A stretch of 64,000 bases of DNA from Mycobacterium colombiense (GTDB lineage: Bacteria > Actinomycetota > Actinomycetes > Mycobacteriales > Mycobacteriaceae), in NCBI RefSeq assembly GCF_001953985.1, contig NZ_MBEI01000046.1, positions 124,001 to 188,000 on the forward strand, in the 5' to 3' direction. Below the pieces are notes generated by a model that saw only the letters and a program-made list of their open reading frames with translations, had not been told where the DNA came from and made no database searches. Positions within the stretch are counted from its first letter, which is position 1. Each line of letters opens with the position of its first letter. Below are positions 44,371-52,806 of the stretch, piece by piece. Made by a program: the position numbers and the translations under genes.

Positions 44371-45141
44371 ATGCATTTTGAGGGCAAGAAGGTCATTGTT
44401 GTCGGCGGCAGTGCCGGAATGGGCCGGCAGGTCGCGATCGACATCGTCGATCACGGCGGGAGCGCCGTCATCGTCGGACGCTCGAAAGCGCGTGTCGACG
44501 ACACCGTCGCTCAGCTGACGAGCCGACGTGGCGAAGCCTTTGGCATCGCCGCCGAGCTGACGGATCGCGCTGCGATCGCGGATGTGCAGCGCGCGCTCTC
44601 GGACGATCACAGCGACGCGACACTGCTGGTAAATGCGGCCGGATTTTTCATCCCCAAGGCGTTCCTCGAGTACGACGCGCGGGACTACGACTCCTACATG
44701 GAGCTCAACTATGCCCTGTTCTTCCTGACCCAGACCGTGGTTGCGGGCATGATCGCCCGCGGGCAGGGCGGCTCCATCGTGAACATCGGCAGCATGTGGG
44801 CGCATCAGGCGCTCGGTCTGACCCCATCCGCTGGGCACTCGATGCAAAAAGCCGGCCTGCATGCGCTCACCCATAACCTGGCCATCGAGCTCGCCGGGCA
44901 CAAGATCCGCGTCAACGCGGTGGCGCCGGCCGCCGTGAAAACCCCCGCTCTCGAGCGGTGGGTCCCGATAGACGAGATCGATGCCACGCTCGACGCTTTC
45001 GCGCCGCTTCATCCGCTGGGGCGGGTCGGAACCCCTGCCGACGTCGCCAATGCCGTCACGTATCTGCTCTCAGAGACGGCCAGCTGGGTAACCGGCGCAA
45101 TTCTCAACGTCGACGGTGGCATCATGGCCGGCCGTAACTAA
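44371..45141 (+). CDS. short-chain dehydrogenase/reductase twin with catalytic Tyr replaced by His
   Basis: 256 residues, same length as and mostly the same sequence as the SDR at 596. The cofactor loop VVGGSAGMG and NAAG are retained. The catalytic YxxxK reads H156-S-M-Q-K160 (CAC at 44836-44838, against TAC at 1061-1063 in the twin). NIGSM with Ser141 is kept. The protein should still bind NAD(P) but may have lost or changed its chemistry. ATG 44371 has AGGAAGG upstream. A cupin gene follows 87 bp later. Confidence 0.92.
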   Translation: MHFEGKKVIVVGGSAGMGRQVAIDIVDHGGSAVIVGRSKARVDDTVAQLTSRRGEAFGIAAELTDRAAIADVQRALSDDHSDATLLVNAAGFFIPKAFLEYDARDYDSYMELNYALFFLTQTVVAGMIARGQGGSIVNIGSMWAHQALGLTPSAGHSMQKAGLHALTHNLAIELAGHKIRVNAVAPAAVKTPALERWVPIDEIDATLDAFAPLHPLGRVGTPADVANAVTYLLSETASWVTGAILNVDGGIMAGRN

Positions 45142-45228
45142 CCCGACGAAGGTCCTCTGCCGGTAGCGGGCCGCCCGGAACATTTTGGCGTGCAGGGCAA
45201 TTGTCCGCGCACTTAGCTAAGGAGCACC

Positions 45229-45801
45229 GTGTCACGCGAACACAACAAGAAGCCGGCCGCGGCCGGCGCGACAGACGACATCTTGAGGCCAGGCGGCCCG
45301 CCGGCTAAGTCTGTCGGCCGCACCGAGGGCAAGTCGGTGTTCCTTGGGACGATCGGTGTCCGCCACATCGTCGATTGGGTCCACGCGCAAGGGCGCTTCT
45401 CGGTCCTCGAGCATCCGATGTCACCTCGAGCGCTAGCCTCACCGCTTCATCGCCACCACAACGAAGATGAGTACAGCTGGATCATCGAGGGACGCGTCGG
45501 CGCTTTGCTTGGCGATGAGGTCCTCTACGGTGGACCCGGCGACTTCATTTTCAAGCCACGAGGCCAATGGCATACGTTCTGGAACGCGGGCGATGAGGCC
45601 GCCCGCATCCTTGAAATCATTTCCCCCGCAGGATTTGAGCAGTTCTTCGACGAGCTTGCCGACCTCGGCGGTGTGGACCAGATATCGACAGAGAACCTAG
45701 ATGAACTCTGTACGCGGTACGACCTCGAGATGGATGTCGACAGTGTCCCCGAACTATGCAAACGCTTCAACTTGAAATTCCCCGGCGAACCTATTTGGTA
45801 G
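45229..45801 (+). CDS. cupin-domain protein (quercetin-dioxygenase-like)
   Basis: 190 residues. The cupin metal motif is visible as HRHHNEDEYSWIIEG, with His/His/Glu ligands, and the second motif as GDFIFKPRGQWHTFWNAGDE. The C-terminal helix carries two similar segments (LDELCTRYDLEMD and VPELCKRFNLKFP). GTG 45229 has AAGGAG. It is downstream of the SDR twin and probably in its transcript. Function unknown. Confidence 0.9.
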   Translation: MSREHNKKPAAAGATDDILRPGGPPAKSVGRTEGKSVFLGTIGVRHIVDWVHAQGRFSVLEHPMSPRALASPLHRHHNEDEYSWIIEGRVGALLGDEVLYGGPGDFIFKPRGQWHTFWNAGDEAARILEIISPAGFEQFFDELADLGGVDQISTENLDELCTRYDLEMDVDSVPELCKRFNLKFPGEPIW

Positions 45802-45890
45802 CGAACCGACGGATTCGAAATGCCTTTATGCTCAGGCAAAGTCGGCGGGAAGCTCACCCGTATGCCGGCGAAATATCAAGGAGGACAACC

Positions 45891-46202
45891 ATGGACGGCG
45901 ATTACGACGACCCGGGGCCCGATAACACCCTGGGTCCCAGCGAATCTCTGGACTCCGACGAGGTGCGCAACGACGATGGTGACATCGTGGTCGACGCACC
46001 ATTGCGCTGGATCTCGCCGAAGGAAAATCTGACGCTGGATAAGCGCCTAGCCGCTGAGGAGCCCGAGTTCGGCTACACCGAGGAACCGCCGCTGCGGCCC
46101 CGGCGCCATCGCGGCCAGATCAGTGGCAGCCCGCACGACGGCCCATCGTTCTACGGTGTGGCGCGCGAAGAGTTTGACCAGGACGACGAGGACGTCGGCT
46201 GA
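45891..46202 (+). CDS. DUF5709-like acidic protein
   Basis: 103 residues, very acidic. DNTLGPSESLDSDEVRNDDG is the repeated feature of actinobacterial DUF5709 proteins, followed by DAPLRWISPKENLTLDKRLA, EEPEFGYTE and an acidic end. ATG 45891 has AAGGAGG seven bases upstream, the strongest ribosome binding site in this part of the window. No membrane segment or Cys. Often found in stress-related gene groups; function unknown. Confidence 0.82.
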   Translation: MDGDYDDPGPDNTLGPSESLDSDEVRNDDGDIVVDAPLRWISPKENLTLDKRLAAEEPEFGYTEEPPLRPRRHRGQISGSPHDGPSFYGVAREEFDQDDEDVG

Positions 46203-46331
46203 CCGCTAGCCCAGGTCCCCAGGGCCGTTGGTGGTCATGAGCGAGGCCGGGCAACATCATGAGGACGCGGCTGCACGAGCTTGACGTCCGCCGAGTTGCC
46301 GCCTGTGATGACATGGAAGGGATTTTTGACT

Positions 46332-46721
46332 GTGAGTGAATCACCAACGTCGATGGGCAGTATCGAACGCAGCGCCCACGATGGAGTGTTGACCATCATC
46401 ACCGACAACACCCAAGAAGGGCGGTTCGAGGCCACCGTAGACGACCAGGTGATTGGTCGGCAGCCCTACCGCCGCTACCGCGGCCACATCGTGTTGATGG
46501 CCACCGAAGTCGATACGCAATGGCGTGATCGGGGTGTCTCCTCAGCGATGATCAGTGGTGTGCTCACACTGATCCGCAGGGCCGGGCACACGGTTATTCC
46601 GCGGTGCAAGATCACGGGTGACTACATCCTGCGCCATCCTGAATACCGGGATCTGGTGACCGACCAATATCAGGGATTGCTCCGGCCCGTGTCGCGGCCC
46701 GCTGCGCCCGACAGCACCTAA
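46332..46721 (+). CDS. GNAT-like N-acetyltransferase of the small YjdJ type
   Basis: 129 residues from GTG 46332 (ATG 46308 or 46281 are alternatives). GRFEATVDDQVIGRQPYRRY, HIVLMATEVDTQWRDRGVSS (the acetyl-CoA turn) and a PRCKITGDYILRHPEYRDLV end fit the YjdJ-type mini-GNAT group. Substrate unknown. Confidence 0.75.
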   Translation: MSESPTSMGSIERSAHDGVLTIITDNTQEGRFEATVDDQVIGRQPYRRYRGHIVLMATEVDTQWRDRGVSSAMISGVLTLIRRAGHTVIPRCKITGDYILRHPEYRDLVTDQYQGLLRPVSRPAAPDST

Positions 46722-46771
46722 CCGGGCTGCGCCGGGCGCAAGGGATCGTTGGCAACTCTGAAAGGTGCATC

Positions 46772-47524
46772 ATGAAGATCGTAGTCATCGGCGGTCGCGG
46801 GCTGATCGGCTCGAAAGTCGCGTCCAAGCTCAGCGCGCAGGGCCATGACGTCGTCATCGCCTCACGCCGATCAGGTGTCGATTCGTTCACCGGTGAAGGC
46901 CTCGCCAGCGCGCTCGCCGGTGCTGATGTCCTGGTCGACGTCGCGGATTCGCCAGAGTTCGACGATGAACCGGTGATGCGCTTCTTCACCACCACGACCA
47001 CGAATCTCCTTGCAGCCGAACAGGGAGCGGGAGTCGAACACCATGTGGCGTTGTCGGTGGTGGGTGCGCAGGTCATGCCGGATAGCGGCTACAACACCGC
47101 GAAAGCGGCACAGGAGAACCTGATCAGGGAATCGGGCCGGCCGTATTCGATCGTGCGAGCGACTCCCTTCTACGAATTCGCCGTCGGCTTGGCCGATTCC
47201 GCGACAGAGGGAGATATTGTCCGGCTGCCGCACGCGTTGTTCCGTCCTATCGCTGCCGACGATGTCGCCACCGCAGTCGCGCGCGCGGCTGTCGGGCGGC
47301 CTATCAACGGAGTAACGGAGATCGCCGGACCCGAAGTAATGGGGATGGACGACTTCGTCCGCACGGGCCTGGCCGCCAAGAGTGATCGACGTCGAGTCGT
47401 GACCGACGCCCAGGCGCCATACTTCGGTGCGGTGATCGACGATCACAGCCTGGAACCCGACGAGAACGCCACCATCTTCACTACTCGATTCTCCGACTGG
47501 ATCGACGCAAGCCGCAGAATTTAG
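46772..47524 (+). CDS. atypical SDR / NmrA-like NAD(P)-binding protein
   Basis: 250 residues. N-terminal cofactor loop MKIVVIGGRGLIGSKVASKL (GxxGxxG), LVDVADSP, HHVALSVVGAQVMPDSGYNT then a Lys, and RATPFYEFAVGL. This is the atypical SDR pattern seen in NmrA/YesF-like redox sensors and reductases. ATG 46772. It stands between a GNAT and a cupin gene and may act on small molecules or as a redox sensor. Confidence 0.9.
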   Translation: MKIVVIGGRGLIGSKVASKLSAQGHDVVIASRRSGVDSFTGEGLASALAGADVLVDVADSPEFDDEPVMRFFTTTTTNLLAAEQGAGVEHHVALSVVGAQVMPDSGYNTAKAAQENLIRESGRPYSIVRATPFYEFAVGLADSATEGDIVRLPHALFRPIAADDVATAVARAAVGRPINGVTEIAGPEVMGMDDFVRTGLAAKSDRRRVVTDAQAPYFGAVIDDHSLEPDENATIFTTRFSDWIDASRRI

Positions 47525-47593
47525 GAAAGTAATTGGTACCCAGGCGATTTCACCAGCACTGCACGCGTTTGCACATCATATAGGGGGTAACAG

Positions 47594-48001
47594 ATGTTGG
47601 ATACGACTGGCTCCGAATCGAAATCAACAATGATCGTGCTGCAGGAAGTATCGTCACCGTTGATTCCTGAAGATGCCCACGTGATGACGGTTCTCATCAA
47701 CCATCCACCGGGCGCTCCTGGTTATCCACCACATCGGCTTCCCGGCGGTCCGGGATTCGGTTACATGATTGACGGTGAGATGTTGTTCGAGCTCGAGGGT
47801 GAAGCGCCACGCGTCCTGCGGGCTGGAGACGCGTTCTGGGGACCCGGCGGTGACGTGATCCACTATCAGGACGCGAACAACCGCACTGACATTCCTTGTA
47901 GCTTCGTCCTGACATTGTTCTGCCTGCCCGGGCAACCGATGCTCGAGCCGGTTACCGAAGAGGAGCTTGCGGAGCGAAAGGGACTGCGCGTCAACAGTTG
48001 A
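47594..48001 (+). CDS. cupin-domain protein
   Basis: 135 residues. PPHRLPGGPGFGYMIDGEML and RVLRAGDAFWGPGGDVIHYQ form the two cupin motifs, with fewer His than usual. ATG 47594 has AGGGGGT upstream. Third cupin of the island, after 34169 and 45229. Function unknown. Confidence 0.88.
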   Translation: MLDTTGSESKSTMIVLQEVSSPLIPEDAHVMTVLINHPPGAPGYPPHRLPGGPGFGYMIDGEMLFELEGEAPRVLRAGDAFWGPGGDVIHYQDANNRTDIPCSFVLTLFCLPGQPMLEPVTEEELAERKGLRVNS

Positions 48002-48553
48002 TGTGATGGACCCGTCCGCTCTACCGGTTTCGATAGCGTCGCGTAGTCATTCGCGAAAACCTATGAGCAAACGTGCGATTCGACCGCGTAGCGCAGGCCC
48101 GAAAACCCGCAGTCAAAGCAGCGTGCTTCCTGGTCAGGGCAGGGGTTCGATTCAGGCCTCACGACTGCTTGACGGTGAAGTGGTAGTCGGCGTCCGTGCC
48201 GCCGGCTTGGATCCGCACGGAGTACTGGCCTGGTGCGAGGCTGAGCGGCCCCATCGGGTCGCACGCGTCGTACATGCCGCGGTCGTTGAGTGCCCCGCTG
48301 GCATCGACCACGGACCATTCGAATCCGTTGACTTGTCACGCGCGCGGTATGGCGAAGCCGCCCAAGGAATTTGAAGGTCAGGATCCGCCTGCACGACGCT
48401 TCTTGGTCGCCAACCAGTCCCGTGGCGGATCGGCCGCAACCATCACGGCTCGGCAGCCATGGGTCGCGACGATCCAACCCGTTGGGCGTCGAAGGGTCCT
48501 GCCTTTCAACTCGGATTGCTTGTCCGGTCTGCCACTTCGATTAGGCTTGATTC
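48002..48553. other. 552 bp with one gene fragment only
   Basis: I see only the minus-strand fragment at 48159-48335 here. Other frames of 60-150 codons overlap each other on both strands, lack ribosome binding sites and look random. Confidence 0.45.
48159..48335 (-). pseudogene. C-terminal fragment of a probable secreted protein
   Basis: 58 residues ending YSVRIQAGGTDADYHFTVKQ-S, with VNGFEWSVVDASGALNDRGM before it. Composition and rhythm look like the end of a real beta-rich exported protein. A TGA stop lies directly upstream in frame (48336-48338) and there is no start, so this is a relic. Confidence 0.4.
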
Positions 48554-48898
48554 ATGGGTGGCGAGTTCATCGAAATCCGGATAACCCACCCCCGGGAGTT
48601 TATCGAGCGGACGCCCGAGGCCGTCCGCCCACGGTTGCTGGACTGGCAGGTTGACGCCAAGGGCAGGCACGTCGCCTGGCGCTACCGGATAACCCGCTAC
48701 GAGCAGGACGGCCAACCGAGGTGGTGGTTGGATGGAACCGGCCAGCACCCGTGGACCAGCGACGATGTTGAGTACCTGAAGGACGTGGCCGAGCACCACG
48801 CCGGTCGGCTTTTGCGCAGACAGCGATGGCGGCCTAAGAGCATGTACAACGGCCAGGAGCCGCCGCTGTGGCTAGGTGGTCGAGGGTGGTCTTCATAG
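48554..48898 (+). CDS. hypothetical protein
   Basis: 114 residues, rich in Trp, Arg and charged residues: FIEIRITHPREFIERTPEAV, WRYRITRYEQDGQPRWWLDG. No signal or membrane segment. The regular amphipathic pattern suggests a real protein, but I do not recognise the family. Confidence 0.55.
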   Translation: MGGEFIEIRITHPREFIERTPEAVRPRLLDWQVDAKGRHVAWRYRITRYEQDGQPRWWLDGTGQHPWTSDDVEYLKDVAEHHAGRLLRRQRWRPKSMYNGQEPPLWLGGRGWSS

Positions 48899-49022
48899 GT
48901 GACCCCCCTTGATGCCGTCAACACCCCAGGACGAACCGCAGACAACGAGCGGGAACGAACGGGCAGTTCAGCCCATTGAAAGTAGGTGTTGCGGCTGGTC
49001 TGCCAAGGGGAGCGGCACGCGA

Positions 49023-49253
49023 CTAGGAAGCGTCGCGCAGGCGGGTCTCCACATCCTTGATTCCCTGGCGCAAGTGCTGGGCCAACGACCATTCCTCACC
49101 GCTATGGGCATCGCGTAACGCCACGTCTACTGCCGATTTGGCGTCCGAGAGGTGCCCTCGGCGTTCCTCTCCCTGAGCGGTGATGGCATGAAGGACGGCC
49201 CTCACGGCCTCCTGACAAGCGTTGGCGAAACCGCTGAGATGTGTGACCGACAT
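49023..49253 (-). CDS. small helical hypothetical protein
   Basis: 76 residues, mostly alpha-helical and charged: ACQEAVRAVLHAITAQGEER, LSDAKSAVDVALRDAHSGEE, LAQHLRQGIKDVETRLRDAS. No family recognised. A predicted two- or three-helix bundle. Confidence 0.5.
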   Translation of the reverse strand: MSVTHLSGFANACQEAVRAVLHAITAQGEERRGHLSDAKSAVDVALRDAHSGEEWSLAQHLRQGIKDVETRLRDAS

Positions 49254-49369
49254 GCTGACCCCTTTTTTGTGCCCGTTCAGGCGAAGTGCCCGCTGTTACG
49301 GGACTACAAACATTCCGGCGATCTCAGTCCCGGGCGGCGCCACCAACGAGCGCCTGCGGGGAGCGCAGG

Positions 49370-50107
49370 TCAGTTGCCGGCTTCGATTGACGCGACTCTT
49401 GCGGCCGCATCGGGACCGCAGAAGCGCTGGAGGTCCACTCCGCCCGCGCCGACCAGGTCGTCAATGCGGCGCTTGAGGTCGCCCGAGGAAATGTGGGCGT
49501 ACAGGTTTCTACCCGGGCAGGAGGTTTGGGCCAGGTCCCGATGGCCCGCCAGTGTGTCGGTCGAAACGTGAAAATTCTGAGCCGCCCATGCGAACGCGCG
49601 AGCCGCTCCCTGGAGCTGGGCCTCTGGCACAGCCTCTTGATCGAAGTCTCCTTCGCAGAGAACCAGGAAATGGCCCGTCGTGTCGTAGTCCGTCGCGGTA
49701 TCGCCGGCGATCTCGGTGCTCCGCAGTTCGTAGATGTTGCCATTGCGGTCCACGCCGACGTGATAGGCGATGTCGATCCACCCGTGCTGGTCCTGGTGGT
49801 ATCGCTGATCCTGTCGGAGATGGCTTGGAGCATTGCGGTTTTCGCCAAGGACGACGGCCTCATGGTGGAGAGTCATCCGGGTGATGGTGTGGCGCTTCCC
49901 TCCGGAGCGGGCCGGTCGCGCGCCCCAGGCGTCCCGGCATAGCAACAGTGCCGAAGTCGTCGCGGTCAGGCTTGCACTGATTGTTCGCGTCGGAGTCGAG
50001 CAGCCGCCGACCATGGACGCCACGCCGGCGCTGCCGGCCAGCGCCAGCAACTGACGGCGGCTGAAAAAAGCTGGCCGGCCGGACGCAGGCTCACACACGG
50101 TCCTCAC
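49370..50107 (-). CDS. PGRP-type N-acetylmuramoyl-L-alanine amidase, Tat/lipoprotein signal
   Basis: 245 residues. The N-terminus has a twin-arginine signal (SRRQLLALAGSAGVASMVGG followed by Cys), where VGGC is a lipobox, so the protein is exported and possibly lipid-anchored. The amidase_2/PGRP fold follows with LHHEAV (zinc His), DIAYHVGVDRNGNIYELR and AGHRDLAQTSCPGRN (zinc His and the Cys ligand). It would cleave between MurNAc and the stem peptide of peptidoglycan. It stands alone in this neighbourhood. Confidence 0.9.
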   Translation of the reverse strand: MRTVCEPASGRPAFFSRRQLLALAGSAGVASMVGGCSTPTRTISASLTATTSALLLCRDAWGARPARSGGKRHTITRMTLHHEAVVLGENRNAPSHLRQDQRYHQDQHGWIDIAYHVGVDRNGNIYELRSTEIAGDTATDYDTTGHFLVLCEGDFDQEAVPEAQLQGAARAFAWAAQNFHVSTDTLAGHRDLAQTSCPGRNLYAHISSGDLKRRIDDLVGAGGVDLQRFCGPDAAARVASIEAGN

Positions 50108-50242
50108 GATACGGGCGTGAGCCGGCCTTTCTGGCGAGATCAGATCAGGCGAGGCGGGTATTGGCCGTAAATGCCTGAGGAGTCTCCGGCCATGAATGCC
50201 TGGTGCTGGTTGTCGGCGCGGGCTGCCATCTTGACTCGCTCG

Positions 50243-50509
50243 TTACACCGGTAGCCACATCCCACACATAAGCAGGGTGAGGACCAGGTGCAGGGCGTGA
50301 GTTGGGCCGCTGGTCACGATCACCGGCGCCGGCGCCCCTACCGTGTTGTTGATGACGATCGACGGCGGGGGAGGGGGCGGGGGTGCGTAGATCGTCCATT
50401 GCTGCCCGTCGAAATAGCGTTGCGTCGCATGCGGGAGCGCTGTCTCGCCCTCACGCCCACGCGCAAAACACGCGATGGGGGCAGTCGACGTTGTTCGATC
50501 CCGACTCAT
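50243..50509 (-). CDS. DUF2510-like protein, probably shortened
   Basis: 88 residues. ATQRYFDGQQWTIYAPPPPP matches the DUF2510 core, followed by SIVINNTVGAPAPVIVTSGP and one hydrophobic end (HALHLVLTLLMCGMWLPV). The frame stops where relatives usually continue with a few more hydrophobic residues, so a late frameshift is likely. The start lacks a clear ribosome binding site. Confidence 0.45.
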   Translation of the reverse strand: MSRDRTTSTAPIACFARGREGETALPHATQRYFDGQQWTIYAPPPPPPPSIVINNTVGAPAPVIVTSGPTHALHLVLTLLMCGMWLPV

Positions 50510-50843
50510 AGATTCGCATCGATCGAGCGGCTAGCGCGTCCCGATGACCGACATGTATTTCCGTCGGCTCGAATGCTTTTCGGAATTGGTGCCGGCCAAG
50601 TCTCGCTGGATGCAGGGCTGGGAAATTCTTGAGGCACGGGTCGGGGAAAGTCTGATGAGTCTTGGAGATCGGGCCTGCGCGTCGTCGGATTAAACTGCTG
50701 TGGGTTTGGCGGTTCCATCCAGCGTTTGCGGCCATCATCCCGAGAATTCTCGGCTCAGTGCGGTTGCGTGGCGGTTAAACGGATATCCCAGTCTTTGACC
50801 ATCGATTGCGGTGGCCGGAAATTAACGGTCCCGGAGGACCAAG
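50510..50843. other. 334-bp stretch without a supported gene
   Basis: Upstream region of the Mkl-type ATPase gene. Minus-strand frames here are rich in Pro/Arg and lack start signals; no repeat or operator seen. Confidence 0.4.
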
Positions 50844-51917
50844 ATGGGCATCGGAATTTCAGTTGAGGGGCTAAGCAAGTCATTCGGCTCTGCGCGGGTG
50901 TGGGAAGACGTCACGCTGGACATCCCTGCGGGTGAGGTGAGCGGGCTGATAGGCCCGTCCGGCACCGGCAAGTCGGTTTTTTTGAAGTCATTGATCGGGT
51001 TGCTGGTGCCGGAGCAGGGCAAGATCATCATCGACGGCAGCGACATCATGAAGAGCACGGCGAAAGAGCTGTACGAGATCCGCAGGCTGTTCGGCGTCAT
51101 GTTCCAGGACGGCGCGCTGTTCGGCTCGATGAGCCTGTACGACAACACGGCGTTTCCGCTGCGCGAGCACACCAAAAAGAAGGAAAGCGAGATCCGTGAC
51201 ATCGTCATGGAGAAGCTCCAGCTGGTGGGCTTGGGCGGCGACGAGAACAAAATGCCCGGCGAGATCTCCGGCGGTATGAAAAAGCGCGCCGGCCTGGCCC
51301 GCTCGCTGGTGCTCGACCCGCAGATCATCCTCTGCGACGAGCCCGACTCCGGCCTGGACCCCGTCCGCACCGCCTACCTGAGCCAGCTAATCCTCGACAT
51401 CAACGCACAAACTGACGCCACGATCCTGATCGTGACGCACAACATCAACGTCGCACGCACTGTGCCGGACAACATTGGCATGTTGTTCCGAAAGCACCTG
51501 GTCATGTTCGGCCCCCGCGAAGTGCTGCTGACGAGCGACGAACCGGTTGTTGGGCAGTTCCTCAATGGCCGCCGCCTCGGGCCGATCGGCATGTCGGAGG
51601 AGAAGGACGAGGCGACGATGGCTGAAGAGCAGGCCCAGGTCGACGCGGGTCACCACGCCGGTGGTGTAGAGGACATCGAGGGCATGCCGCCGCAGATTAC
51701 CGCCACACCCGGCATGCCGGAACGCAAAGCCGTCGAGCGTCGCCGTGCCCGGGTGCGCGAAATCCTGCCCACGCTACCGACAAACGCGCAGGCGGCGATC
51801 CGCGAGGACCTCGAAGGCACCCACAACCACCAGTCCGGCCAGTCCGGGGACGAATCAGGCGGGCGCGGCCGCGAGGACACCGATACGCCATCGACCACTG
51901 CCGCACACCGGGGTTGA
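50844..51917 (+). CDS. mkl: Mkl/MceG-type ABC transporter ATPase
   Basis: 357 residues, extremely similar to M. tuberculosis Mkl (Rv0655), the ATPase that energises Mce lipid importers. Walker A GPSGTGKSVFLKSL (about 38-51), Q-loop VMFQDGALFGSMS, signature EISGGMKKRAGLARSLVL, Walker B IILCDEPDSGLDP, and H-loop VTHNIN. The C-terminal extension with MSEEKDEATMAEEQA is also conserved. ATG 50844. No mce or yrbE genes are in the window. May be the single Mce ATPase of the genome or a second copy. Confidence 0.95.
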   Translation: MGIGISVEGLSKSFGSARVWEDVTLDIPAGEVSGLIGPSGTGKSVFLKSLIGLLVPEQGKIIIDGSDIMKSTAKELYEIRRLFGVMFQDGALFGSMSLYDNTAFPLREHTKKKESEIRDIVMEKLQLVGLGGDENKMPGEISGGMKKRAGLARSLVLDPQIILCDEPDSGLDPVRTAYLSQLILDINAQTDATILIVTHNINVARTVPDNIGMLFRKHLVMFGPREVLLTSDEPVVGQFLNGRRLGPIGMSEEKDEATMAEEQAQVDAGHHAGGVEDIEGMPPQITATPGMPERKAVERRRARVREILPTLPTNAQAAIREDLEGTHNHQSGQSGDESGGRGREDTDTPSTTAAHRG

Positions 51918-51975
51918 GCGGGCAAAGCGCCATGCCGGTCGGTGTCTGGGGCGTACCAACTGCGGAGGAGACGCG

Positions 51976-52062
51976 ATGCGACAGCACATTTCGACACTGC
52001 ACTCTTCGCCGATGTGCCGGCACACCGGCCGCTGTTCGGGCACATGCCCGCGTTCGGTTTAA
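51976..52062 (+). CDS. possible Cys-rich leader peptide
   Basis: 28 residues from ATG 51976, which has a strong GGAGGAG five bases upstream, to TAA at 52060-52062. The end has CRHTGRCSGTCPRSV with three Cys. It ends 15 bp before the fadD remnant. Cys-rich upstream peptides in mycobacteria can act in cysteine-dependent attenuation of the next gene. Too short to be certain. Confidence 0.4.
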   Translation: MRQHISTLHSSPMCRHTGRCSGTCPRSV

Positions 52063-52077
52063 CGACAGGAGCGCTCA

Positions 52078-52683
52078 ATGAGCTTCAACCTCGCCGTCAT
52101 CCTTCGTGAATCTTCAAATGCCCATCCCGATAAACCGCTCTGCCATCTCGGGGAGCAGACCTTCAGCTACGCTCAGGTCGACGAGCTCTCCGGTCGGATC
52201 GCCACCAGCCTGCGTGCCCTGGGCGTGCGTCGCGGTGACAAGGTGGCGGTGCACCTACCCAACATGCCCCATTTCTTGTTCGCCTACTTCGGCGTTCTGA
52301 AAGTCGGTGCGGTGCTGGTGCGGCTGAACCCGCTCCTGCGCGCGCCTGAGATCTTGTACCGCCTCGCCAATTGTGGGGCGCGACTGCTGATCACCTTCGA
52401 GGCCTCGGCTGGAGAGGCTCTCCGCGGCGCCGCCGAAATCGATGGGCTGCCAACGTATGTGGTGAAGGCGCCAATGAACGCCCAACTCCCCGCGGGCACA
52501 CATCATTTCGATGAGCTGTATTTCGCCGAAGACACCAAAGAGATCGAGCCGACAGACGCCGACGACACGGCGGTCATCGTTTACACCAGCGGCACTACCG
52601 GCAAACCCAACGGCGCTGAGCTCACACATTTTCAGTTGTACAGCAGCTGCGCCAGCACCGATGAGCCTGTTTGGTTTCCGTGA
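52078..52683 (+). pseudogene. truncated acyl-CoA synthetase (fadD N-terminus)
   Basis: 201 residues of a typical 500+ residue AMP-binding enzyme. It starts normally (KPLCHLGEQTFSYAQVDELS, LGVRRGDKVAVHLPNMPHFL) and includes the ATP-binding P-loop VIVYTSGTTGKPNGAELTH. After FQLYSSC the frame shifts: family-like FGFRDEGI continues in another frame at about 52660-52690 and then decays. The remaining 300 residues are missing. The break is only about 120 bp from the GC-rich MurQ insert, suggesting that insertion removed the 3' half. Confidence 0.8.
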
Positions 52684-52806
52684 TGAGGGCATCAGGTATC
52701 GCGCGCTGCTTACGCTCGACGACGGTGGCCACGACCTGACCGCGTTGAGTTCGGCGAGCACCTGAAACCTGCTGTAGCTGAATGTGTTCGGGCATATGGA
52801 CCACGC

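Noticed and set aside
48140..48160. GGTTCGATTC resembling a tRNA T-loop
   Set aside because: The flanking bases do not pair into a T-stem and no acceptor or anticodon stem is found around it.
49873..49884. TCATCCGGGTGA, a near match to the first operator dyad
   Set aside because: It lies inside the amidase coding sequence and the second dyad at the right spacing is absent.
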